This document shows, piece after piece, positions 54,974-64,000 of a DNA stretch of 64,000 nt. Every line of letters begins with the position of its first letter. Position 1 is the first letter of the stretch. The stretch covers positions 2,604,001 through 2,668,000 of the forward strand of contig JAGPNK010000003.1 of NCBI GenBank assembly GCA_020746835.1, in the 5' to 3' direction. A program made the position numbers and the translations under genes. The notes under the pieces were generated by a model. It did no database searches. It saw only the letters and a list, made by a program, of their open reading frames with translations, and had not been told where the DNA came from. This DNA comes from Stachybotrys elegans. Lineage: Eukaryota; Ascomycota; Sordariomycetes; Hypocreales; Stachybotryaceae.

Positions 54974-57915
54974 GGCGGAAGGAAGGATGCCGTTTTTAGC
55001 CAGAGAGCGACGCACGCACACCACTCGGGCTGCAGGCGGAGCGTAAGCGTCTGTCGCAGGTCGCGCAGAGGCTACAAGATGGGGGGTATCCAGAGAGTAA
55101 AGGCAAAAGGCAAATAATAAACAGGCAAGGTAGGGAGAGATGGAGGGGAGATGTGACGGAACTGATGGGACGGAGAGGAGCAAGCAGGGTATCCGGCAGA
55201 CCTAAAAGGGAAAAGGCAGGCAGGTATGGTAGAGAAAGTCTGTGAGAAGGGGGTAGATAGGTAGATGGGTAGGTGGTATAGTAGGTGAGGTGACGACGGA
55301 CTGGGCTCTGCTGGGCTTTTGCTGGCCTGGTGTTGACGCAATCAGGAAGCAAGAGGCAGACTAGCGCTAGGTCTTGGGGAGGTAAGGGGCTTGGCAGGTA
55401 CCTTGAAGTAGTAGGGTGGTACGGCATGAGAGCATCCACGGTGGCTAGCGCGAGGAGGGTGGGGTGGAGCGGCCGAACGGTACTTGCGGGATACTTCTGG
55501 ATTCCCTCCACGCCTCGCCCGATGGATGGATGACCTTCGAATCTCCATACATGCATGCTAAACCAGTGTTTCTTCATTCAGTCGCATCGCAATCTCCCCC
55601 ATGGTCGTCGGGCTCTGTGCCGTGGGGGTGCTTTCCTTTGCTTGACGTACCATGCATGCATACATACGACTAGGTACTGCGTGATGGTGCGCAATGAATT
55701 GTACGAGTTGAGGCTGCTACGAAGTGGACAGGCGCACATGCACATCCAGGAAGCGACGTCCTGTGAGATCCATTGTCTCAGTATTATGCATAGTAATTTA
55801 GCAGGGAGGAAGGCCATATATGGATCTACGTGGCTGTGCAGGAAATCTCGCCTAAAACTGGGCTGCTTCATCGCGGCTTGGAGATTAGCATGACCAGGGG
55901 CTACAGAGGGAGAGAGTCCTTTGGGCTATCCCCGCCTATTGTTTGCCCGTCGCTGCGCGGGATCTGGACACGAGTCGTGCTTCTCCCGTTCGCAAGAAGG
56001 CATTCGCAATTCGTCTGCCGCGCGCGGTGCTAGGCAGGAGAAAAAAATCCTTGGCCGTCGATCGGCGCACCTTGTAAGTGGACTCTGGGATCTGACTGAG
56101 CATGCGCACGCACGCGGTAAAAGGGTTGCTGCTCATCGCTGACCAGAGAGGATTGAGCTGACACGCCCATAGGGATGCAGATGTTGAGATATTATCAAGC
56201 AACCAATGCCTCCTTTCTTTTCCTTTCTTTTCTTCTTTTTCTTCTTTTTCTTTCTTCTTTCTTCATCGCTGCTTCTTTCGCCGCCTCTCATGGAATGCCG
56301 ATTGTAACCCCAAGTCTCAGACAAGTACTCCCAGCACCCCCAGTTGGATGCGAAAGGGATGAACAGTATGGTGGTGTGGGGTAATCCTTTCCCTGAGTGA
56401 GCGATCCACGACCCTGATGCGCACAGTCTACGGATGGTAATGTCGTCAGAGATGCTCTTTGAAACATGACGTCATGTCGAACCCTCCCACCCGCAATCCG
56501 GCATTGCGGTTCCAGCACAACCCCGATATTCTTCGGCATTCCGTTTTCTTTGTCCTGTCTCTCTCTGTGCCTCCCGTCGACCCCCGCTGGCTCGCGTCCC
56601 CGTTTCCCAGCACCCCTCATTTTTCCAGTCGGAGACGACGACTCCATACTCATACTGGCTTCAATCATGGACCACCTCCGTCGTCGTCCTGTCGCAGACC
56701 ACACACAAACCTTTACGCTAGAGACGCACATCGTACATACTGGATACGATGCCCCTGCAAGCCAAACTCTGCCGGTGCGCCATGCAAAAGTCCAGATCCA
56801 TGACATGACGGCTTCTACTCTGGTCGTGCTTGGCTAATGCCAGCCGGAACGCATCGCATGCTTGTCACTCGATGCATGATTGGACATGTCATCTTGGGCT
56901 GCGTGAACAGGTGGAGTCTGACTTTCAAGCCATGGCGCGTTGTCACCTTCAGCTGCCCTACACGATCATCCCATCATCCCAGCATCTTCCTGCCACTGCC
57001 CTCTCGTCACATAACGTTGGACGTCCGCCCAAGCCCGTGGCACGCATGTGCTTATCCTGCTGATTGCTATGGTCTCGACAATTCCTTTGACTGGATAAAC
57101 CCGGAGAAAGAGCCCACAAGGATACCTTCTCCCTCCCAGGTAGCTCCATTCCCTTCGGCATAGCTCAAGCTCTGCCTGAACAAGAGGCCATGTTGGCCGA
57201 GATGCACTATGTCACCCTGATCTGCGTTCCTCCACGCGCCGGGAAAATGCCATGCCCCAGCGCTCACCCGACCTAATTGCTGGACTCATGCCGGCTGCTC
57301 CGAGTACAGACGCTATGGCCAGATCAGGCTTAACCGGCCGGCAGATCCCCGATGTCCGGCACCGAGTTCGACCTCTTTCTCCGCATCGTCTCCAACCTCA
57401 GCCTTACCTGCCCTTCTCGGCGTGGGCTGCCGACTAAATGAAGCAAGCATCGTAGCTATCGGGCCCTTCATTCACTTATTCATGGCACGCCTGGCTCATG
57501 GCTTTGCTAATAATAAGCGCTTGTTATGAGTTATGCCTAAGTGAGCACAGCCAGCACCACGACCAGTAGCTAGATTGCGACTCTTATTCCCTTATTTCGA
57601 CAGTAGAAAATGCATGCATGACGAGGAACGCTCCATAGCCCCCTAAACAAGGCCATGAAACCCGTCAAAGATAGCGATTTGGCAACGGAAAACAAGCCAT
57701 CCAGCCCATCCGTGTAGCTGAACTCCAACGCCCCAGGAACAGTCCGAACTCAGCCGAACCACATGACGGCCTATGCAATACTCCGAAGCGCCCTGGCCTT
57801 TCCATGGCAGTTCTGGATCTATGGTCTCCCATTTTGGGGGGATATTTGTATGTTTGTTGGCAAGCGTGAGCATCTTCATCCCAACTCAATACCCTGGAGC
57901 TGCTGCCAGGTATTC
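54974..57915. promoter_or_regulatory. Intergenic region upstream of the SLM-like gene (2.9 kb), no gene seen
   Basis: It contains TAGGTAGATGGGTAGGTGG-type repeats at 55256-55285, CATGCATGCATA runs near 55553 and 55651-55664, and a long TTTCTT pyrimidine tract at 56213-56266. Open frames on both strands are short or composition-driven. Confidence 0.4.
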
Positions 57916-59526
57916 TTATTTTATTGCCTTGTCACTTGTTGAGTCAGTAGGCGAAAGCTCCATGGTTTTCATCCTGCCCGCCCGCCGAGGAGGAGGTGCT
58001 TTGGGTGGGATCTTCTTGGCCCCTCCGTTCGCAAGAGCACTCCCGCTGTTCTGAGCAAATGGAATTCCATGGCGATGCTTGGGCACAATAGGTGACGGCT
58101 TCTTAACCTTGACACCTCCATCACCCTTACCGTTTCCCGCCTCTTCTGCTGCCCTACTAGGGGTCTGAACTCCTGGCTTCTCCATGACTCCAGCCACATC
58201 ACTAACACTGATGCTGCTGTCCGATTGCACGCGCGAAAGACTTATTCCTATCAGCTTCCGTGCGACCTCAACCTCCCCAGAGCCCTGGCGCTCTCTCACG
58301 GACTCGTCGAGCCACGGCACCTTGGCCACACGATTAACCAATCGTAGCGTAGTATCATCTGCGGGTGCAAAATGAACATTCTGGGAACCTCGCAATAAGT
58401 GAATGGCGCGTAAAATCTCATCCTTTTTGTAATGAGGTGGGTTCTTCAGCTGCGTGTGTGCGAGAAGCGGGTGGAGAACGCGCAGATATGTATGCCGCAG
58501 CGATATCTTTTCATAGGGAAGATCCAGGACATTCCGAATGATGACATCCAGCAGAACCCGCAGGTCGTTGGTGTAAAAGTATTCGTAGGTCGCCTTGGTG
58601 GTGAAGAGGAGATATAGCAGCTTCAAGATCAGCAGCTGCAGTGACGTCTCCGTTTCTCGGTTGAGGAGCAGTATGATATTCTCTCCAAAAGTGCGAAACG
58701 ATGGCCCGTGAAGGCTGAGACACTTGACGATTCTGTTTGTTAGAGGATTGGAGTCGGAATCTGCGGGAGCGTCGGTGGAAGCCAACATGTACTGTTCGTT
58801 CAAGACTAGCTGCAAGCCGTCAGCCAAACGTGCGTATCAAAGTAAGAACGCTAGTCGCGTACCAGCACTCGGATCGTCGGATAGTGGTACGGGTCATTCA
58901 CGTCGTTGGATACGTGTTCAATCAACCGAAAAAGATAGTGCACAAATTCATCGTCTACCAGAGTCAAATGATCGACCGACAGACGCTCGATGCGTGACAT
59001 CTCGTACATGAGCTGCAGCAGCACCTGGTGCAGCCTGGGATCGTCGTCGCAGTCGGCCTTTATGAGCTCCAGTAGCCGGGGGAAGCACGCCTCGCTCACC
59101 ATGCGTGAGAACAGAGACTCGTCGTCGAGACCGTCCTGGAGGAGCAGGCGGGTGATGGCATGCAACGGGCGCACCTCGTCTTCCTGCAGCAGACTGTATA
59201 TGATTTGCGTGCGTACATAGTCTTTGTGCTCCCGATACACCTTGCTCTCGAGGAGGACGCAGGCGCACAACACCAGTCTGTCGTGGGTCTCAGAATCGGG
59301 GGACCGGTCGGGCAGCTTGGATGCTATGTCCAGCCAGGAGCGCAGGGCGCCGTCGATGGACTCGTGGGAATCGCATGGAGTCGACGTGCAGGCCTCGAGT
59401 TCTGCCACCATGTTAGCCCCCCTCCCCCTGTGAACGTAATTGCGTATCGCTTGGCCGGCGCTCACGCTTCCAGAACTGCTCCTCCTCCGCCTCTGAGGAG
59501 GTGGACACCACGTCAAAGTCGGCCAT
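57916..59526 (-). CDS. LDB17: SPIN90/Ldb17/Dip1-family activator of the Arp2/3 complex
   Basis: This family activates Arp2/3 to nucleate linear seed filaments at endocytic actin patches. Three exons (59526-59466, 59401-58863, 58809-57916) give 497 residues. The N-terminus is acidic ([20 protein letters not shown]). The armadillo-like SPIN90 leucine-rich domain covers about 21-390, with the signature [55 protein letters not shown] and [13 protein letters not shown]. The second intron joins TIRVL to LVLNEQYML, restoring the conserved block. The C-terminal 100 residues are Pro/Lys-rich ([20 protein letters not shown]) and may bind SH3 domains, as in yeast Ldb17. Another cortical protein gene (SLM-like) lies next on the same strand, 2.9 kb away. 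Confidence 0.92.
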
Positions 59527-60108
59527 AGGGTCTGTTAGGAAAGCAATGGATGCATCGGCGGTGCGGCGCCCATGGGACACGACAAGCTAGCCGCACTGCC
59601 TAGCCACGGATTTCAACGGTACAGCGGACAGGGCGAGATGCGGAGCTATCGATGGTGAGAAGGCATGGTAACCGTGGCAGACAAAACGCATGCAGATGAT
59701 GATGGGGAAATGGTTGACTTGGTGGGGTTGTATGTAGGCACTTCAAGGCTCGCCGTGACCTCATTAATGAGAAATCCATCAGTGAGGGAGGAGCTAGGGC
59801 CTTTCCCCGCCCCCCACAGTACATAGCATCAGTACGTTGAACCCGTCCAGGATGATAACCACCAAAGGCTGTCATGTTTCATCTCATGGTCATTATCTAG
59901 TGCCTGCTCTGCCTTTCTACAGTATTCTTCATGGCATATAAATCTATCGCTGCACGCCTTTCCAACTTGGTGGGTATAGCACAAACAAAACAAATCTCCA
60001 CGTCTTCCTCATTACCTCGTTCCTCATGGCCAGACGCCAGATCCCTAAACCCATGCACGCCAGTGCCAAAATCAAATAACGACTAGAAGAAACCAAGCAG
60101 AGAACTAT
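59527..60108. promoter_or_regulatory. Intergenic region between PDAT stop and the SPIN90/Ldb17 start
   Basis: 580 bp hold the promoter of the SPIN90/Ldb17 gene and the 3' end of the PDAT gene, both on the minus strand. No additional gene is visible. Confidence 0.45.
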
Positions 60109-62016
60109 CTACGATCCCTCCTTTCCTTCTGTCGTGTCCTCGTCTTCCTCATAGACCCGGACTTTGGCCGCGTACTCGCGGATGTTGCTGACGACGTAAT
60201 CCGAGATGGTATCGCCTTTGCCGGCCGCCACCCGCAGGATCAGTTCGTTCAGATTCTGCCTGCCCAGGATGTCCACGTGGTCTGCCGTGTTTGGGCCACC
60301 TCGCGGGCTGAAACGATCGGGTTCGTGCGGCATCTCTACCACGGTAACCTTGACGCCTGCGGGATTGTATCGCTTCATGTGCCACCCACGGTTGCACATA
60401 TACCCCGTGCTGATAAGGTTCACAGTGCCGTCGCCCTCTCCCATGATGACTCCGTGATCGACTGGACCCTCGGTGAGCGTACCGTCCATGGTCATATTGA
60501 GTGTGGTTGACAAGGGGTCGTCGGGGGCGCGGTAATAATACGCACGCTCGGTAGGCTTGCCGACGCCATAGAAACAGTAGACCTTCAAGCTCGGCGCCAG
60601 GGGAAGCCTCGTCTCGAGAGGGTTAATCCACTTGGATGGAATGTCCTCATTTGCCTGTACCTCTGCCGTGGTGTGGGCTACACCATGGGAGTAGCTTCGC
60701 TTGACCGAGTCCTTGTACCAATCCTCGGTCGTGTTGAACAGGTACTCCATGGATTCACTGATGGTAAAGTTCCTATCGGGGGTGGTCCAGTTGGAGCCGA
60801 CTCGGAAGTTGAGGAAAGACCCGTACGAGTATTCCTGGCCTGGCTGGTCATCTGGTGCCCAATTCAAATCACCCCAGACAGCATTGCCGCCGATGGGCAG
60901 CATCGAGGATATTCCTGGCATGGCACGGAATAGCTCTGCCCGCTCTTCCTTGCTGAGGAACTTTTCCAGGCCATAGATGGCAAAAGCATTGAGCTGAGCC
61001 GTGTCTCGGGTGTCTCCAGACAGAATGGCCGTCAGGTCCTTGACGGCGCCCAGCATGCAGCCGCTGATGTTGATCCACGAGCCGATGTGGCGCTCGACCC
61101 AGTCCGATCCTCCACGGCCTCCTTGATCGGACTCTACCCAATGGAAGAAGTAATAGATGACTTGGCTACCCATGCTGTGCGATGCGATGGTGGCTTTCCT
61201 GCCCTGCGTGTGAACGGCAGTCTCGATGTATGACTTCAGGCGGGAGAAGAACTGGTCGCGGATCTCGAGGTTCGGATACGACAAGCGCCAGTCGTACGCT
61301 GCGGTGAAGGAGTTGGTGGGATCGTAGCCGATAGTGGCGAGGTTCTCGAGGATCTTGCTCCAGATCCAGTAGCCGGTAATGAAGAAATCGGAAGCGTCGA
61401 AGCCCTGGGCAGCGCGAAGCTTGATCAGAGGGGGATCCAGGCCAGTGCGCTTGTCAAGCATGATATGGCGCTTCCAATTCTCCTTATCCATCACCAATGC
61501 CCGCATCATGGTCCAACTGCCCCATAGTCGCTTTCGGAAGTATGGCCTTGAGACGTTGGCGGTGCCCCATGATTCAAGCCCAGTCGAGATGACACCGGGA
61601 ACCATGACGATGGGGTGGTGAGCCTCCATTCCCTGGGCACGAGCCTTGAGCCCGACAGAGAAGGAATCGTAGGCATCAGTCACATCTCGCTCTCCCTGCA
61701 CCAGCTCTCGCATGTCCATTATCAGCGAAGCGGGCATGACATCGAACAGGCTCTCCATGGACAAGTCGCCAAACTCGGGAAGATCGATGAGGTCGTTGCT
61801 CTTGGCGAGGAAACCGGCAGCCAGGAGACCGCACAGGCTGCCCAAAAGGAAGATCAGCGTGTTTCCGCGCTTGCGTCCCTTTGGGCTCTTCTCGACGACA
61901 TGGACATGGGAGGTCGGGTGGATCGCAGGGCTCTCGTCTCTATCGGTTACCGCAGCGGGATGCGTATCGGCAGCAGTGTCGTTGTCGACAAGGCGACGGC
62001 GAAGCGTGGTAGCCAT
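60109..62016 (-). CDS. LRO1: Phospholipid:diacylglycerol acyltransferase (PDAT, LCAT family)
   Basis: PDAT transfers an acyl chain from phospholipid to diacylglycerol to make triacylglycerol in the endoplasmic reticulum and nuclear envelope. An uninterrupted frame of 635 residues starts at the ATG at 62016-62014 (MATTLRRRLVDND). A short basic cytosolic tail (KSPKGRKRG) precedes one transmembrane helix at about 52-71 (TLIFLLGSLCGLLAAGFLA), leaving the catalytic domain lumenal. LCAT-family landmarks are present: IVMVPGVISTGLESWG with the lid WGSWTMMRALVMDKENWKRH, catalytic Ser281 (ASHSMGSQ), Asp529 (GEGDGTVNL) and His580 (ADHVDILG). Several N-glycosylation sequons occur (NVS, NFT, NTT, NMT). 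Length fits yeast Lro1 (661). Unlike most genes here it has no intron. Confidence 0.95.
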   Translation of the reverse strand: MATTLRRRLVDNDTAADTHPAAVTDRDESPAIHPTSHVHVVEKSPKGRKRGNTLIFLLGSLCGLLAAGFLAKSNDLIDLPEFGDLSMESLFDVMPASLIMDMRELVQGERDVTDAYDSFSVGLKARAQGMEAHHPIVMVPGVISTGLESWGTANVSRPYFRKRLWGSWTMMRALVMDKENWKRHIMLDKRTGLDPPLIKLRAAQGFDASDFFITGYWIWSKILENLATIGYDPTNSFTAAYDWRLSYPNLEIRDQFFSRLKSYIETAVHTQGRKATIASHSMGSQVIYYFFHWVESDQGGRGGSDWVERHIGSWINISGCMLGAVKDLTAILSGDTRDTAQLNAFAIYGLEKFLSKEERAELFRAMPGISSMLPIGGNAVWGDLNWAPDDQPGQEYSYGSFLNFRVGSNWTTPDRNFTISESMEYLFNTTEDWYKDSVKRSYSHGVAHTTAEVQANEDIPSKWINPLETRLPLAPSLKVYCFYGVGKPTERAYYYRAPDDPLSTTLNMTMDGTLTEGPVDHGVIMGEGDGTVNLISTGYMCNRGWHMKRYNPAGVKVTVVEMPHEPDRFSPRGGPNTADHVDILGRQNLNELILRVAAGKGDTISDYVVSNIREYAAKVRVYEEDEDTTEGKEGS

Positions 62017-63387
62017 GCTGCGAAGGGTATGCCCGGGCGGCTTGTCTCGAGTTCGATTGTAGCTGCAGCTGCAGCGATGGCGATGCGGATACGGTGAAGA
62101 GGCGGGGATGGTAACCACGATCTGCCCTTGGGACGGGAGACGATGGAGAAGGTGAATAGTAGAATAGAAACGGCGGGCGACTTGCCCGGTCGCAACCTTA
62201 GTACCCAGCTAGCTAGTTCCGTCAAGAGGTATTTAGCCAGCGTCCCTCAATTCCACATCTGAGGGCAGAAATGAATGTTGAGAAACTCACCAAAAATGGT
62301 GCCAGAAAAAAATAAAATAAAAATAAACACACACACCGAGACGGGGGTTTACGAATGACATGTGCAAAAAGGATCCCTGGAGTGCTTGGCCGAGACATGG
62401 GCCGCCCTTGACGTCAATATGAAGCGGGCGGGAGGCTTGCAGGCCTGACGATAGTGGAGTAATTATTGAGAGCCGGCCTGGGAGGCATTTAGCATAGCAA
62501 CTCGGCCCCTGTAATGCGACGTGCAGATACCTCAAAAGGCCAAAGGCGTGCTTCCATTATTCTGGAAGTTTGCTGCAACGATGCTGTACCTGGGGCAATC
62601 TCATCCTTTCACCGGCCGACTGTACATAGAGGTAGAGCCTAGAAGTAGTCGTGTGGACATTTCCCCCAAAAGAGGTTGGTACAGACCAAGTATTATGGGT
62701 TCAACCGCCTTGCATGTGATTGTGTGCTGATGCCTAGCACCGAGTAGCTGATCCTGACTCAAAACGCCCGATTTCACAGTCGAAGTCCATGCAGCAAATC
62801 GCATGGTACCATGGACGTTTGATTCGCCGTCTGACTCCTTCCCATACCAAGGCACAGGTATGTAGGTAGTCGGATACTTTATCTGCAAAGCTGCCCTGCT
62901 GCGTCGATTCGACTTTTCTCGCTGAGCCATATTCTGTCTGCTCTGCTCGTGAAACGTCAATAGCCAGAAGGCCGAGGCTCATTTGCTTCCATCCTCTCCA
63001 CACTTCGTCTCTTGCGACTCCATTCATACCTTGGTGCCTGGCCTGGCCCGTTGCCGCACGCCAACCTTCCCCTTCTCAAACAGCTGGCCTTTGACCGACT
63101 TGCTGCTCCCTGTCCAGCCATTCAGATCTGCATACTTCTCCATCCCTCCCTGCCCTGTCATCTCTGGGCTGAGCGTCTATTGCGGTCAGTGGTGCCGTAC
63201 GCCTTCGGCCACACCCCACCTCTCATTGTGCTGCACCGCACGCCGCCGCGCACGCCTTCGGCTTCAGCTGAAAGGGTAGCCCCCCCTTTGCCACGCAGCA
63301 ACCGGGAGATAGCTCCGGATCCGGACCGCCTCCAGGCACGCCACACTTCGTCCCAGGCCTTTCCCTTGCTGCTTGGCCCGAGGCAAC
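62017..63387. promoter_or_regulatory. Divergent intergenic region, PDAT / NAA30
   Basis: 1.37 kb hold both promoters. The first 100 bp upstream of the PDAT start remain open in frame but have no ATG. An AAAATAAAATAAAAATAAAC stretch lies at about 62309-62328 and a GTATGTAGGTAG motif near 62858-62869. No gene is supported. Confidence 0.45.
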
Positions 63388-64000
63388 ATGGACCTGGGCC
63401 AGCATGCCACTCTTCCTGCCGACCTCCGATATATCCAGTATGAACATGTCCTCGAGGCACGCTACCTGCCCGCCATACGGTCACTCATCTCCAAGGACCT
63501 GAGTGAGCCCTACAGCATATATGTCTATCGCTACTTTTTGTGCCAATGGGCTCATCTTTGTTTCATGGTATGTCTCAAACTCCACTTCTCGTGGACACGT
63601 GTCTAACGACGAACCCCGTCAGGCCTTGAACCCAGAGGACTCGTCCCTCATCGGTGTCATCATCTGTAAACTCGAGGTGCACTCGTCACACTCTCCCCCT
63701 ACCCGGCGGGGCTACATTGCTATGTTGGCCGTGGCCGCCCCTTACCGTGGCTATGGCGTAGCGACCTCGCTGGTTAAGATGGCCATTGATGCCATGGCTA
63801 AGCGGAACGCCGACGAGATAGTCCTCGAGACCGAGGAAACCAACATCCCGGCTATGCGTCTCTACGAGCGTCTCGGCTTTCTCCGATCCAAGAAGCTGCA
63901 CCGGTATTATCTCAACGGCAGTAGCGCATACCGCCTGGTCCTTCTCTTGAAGCCCTTTGATCCGAGTCTCGCACCTGATGACGAGGACGGCCAGATTCTC
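63388..64000 (+). CDS. NAA30: N-alpha-acetyltransferase NAA30 (NatC catalytic subunit, MAK3), partial at the right edge
   Basis: NatC acetylates protein N-termini beginning Met-Leu/Ile/Phe/Trp. Exon 1 (63388-63567) encodes 60 residues, and after a 55-nt intron exon 2 (63623-64000 and beyond) adds 126, so 186 residues are visible with no stop yet. The GNAT fold is clear: RYIQYEHVLEARYLPAIRSL with the SLISKDLSEPYSIYVYRYF block, then IGVIICKLE, RRGYIAMLAVAAPYRGYGVA (acetyl-CoA loop R-G-Y-G-V-A), and the late motif ETEETNIPAMRLYERLGF. The end LLLKPFDPSLAPDD lies near the usual core terminus, so only a short tail is probably missing. The start is the ATG in GGCAACATGG. Confidence 0.93.

Noticed and set aside
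54996..55577. Open minus-strand frame just upstream of the SLM-like gene
   Set aside because: The peptide is Pro/Leu/Ser-rich as expected from pyrimidine-rich leader DNA. It is not in a convincing exon arrangement.

Overview
The window is nuclear DNA of a filamentous ascomycete. The genes have many short introns (mostly 48-80 nt) with GT..AG ends and CTAAC/CTGAC-like branch points. They encode typical eukaryotic and fungal products: a nuclear pore membrane protein, a spindle pole body coiled-coil protein, a metacaspase, GAR1, SLM-type PH protein, and SPIN90/Ldb17. Gene content and the style of the pyrimidine-rich intergenic DNA suggest a Sordariomycete, probably Hypocreales. That placement is inference from family resemblance, not a database result. 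I assign 18 protein genes, of which the first and last run off the window. I found no convincing tRNA, rRNA, transposon, CRISPR or biosynthetic cluster.

Layout. 1-12.3 kb is compact: POM152 nucleoporin (-, partial), UCH37-type deubiquitinase (+), F-box/SirB1-like/HspQ-like protein (-), and a CM1/PACT spindle pole body protein (+). Next comes a seven-exon metacaspase (12.9-15.0 kb, -), followed by 7.6 kb with no gene I can support. A conserved fungal protein of unknown function (22.6-24.6 kb, -) is separated from a single-pass membrane protein (28.1-30.0 kb, +) by a 3.5-kb divergent intergenic region. An SDR oxidoreductase (-) and a secreted GLEYA-domain protein (+) are divergent, with 1.6 kb between them. 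A Whi5/Nrm1-type repressor (35.8-37.0 kb, -) and a metzincin-like peptidase with a jacalin-like tail (41.9-44.4 kb, +) flank a second gene-poor stretch of 4.9 kb. From 45.7 kb genes are dense again: phosphatidylserine synthase (+), GAR1 (-), 16-exon CTP synthase (+), SLM1/2-like BAR-PH protein (-), SPIN90/Ldb17 (-), PDAT/LRO1 (-) and NAA30 (+, partial).

Functional links. These are independent housekeeping genes, not an operon-like system. Four products touch membrane lipid metabolism or signalling within about 17 kb: phosphatidylserine synthase, CTP synthase (CTP for CDP-diacylglycerol), a phosphoinositide-binding SLM protein and PDAT. SLM and SPIN90/Ldb17 both act at the actin-rich cortex. 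The window also holds cell-cycle genes (Whi5/Nrm1, spindle pole body protein).

The most unusual things seen are a perfect 13-bp hairpin inside an oversized 508-nt metacaspase intron, 8-, 9- and 14-nt microexons in the CTP synthase gene, a 34-bp alternating purine-pyrimidine tract, and the large gene-free blocks. All exon boundaries were worked out by hand from reading-frame continuity and splice motifs. I do not see a clearly new multi-gene system.
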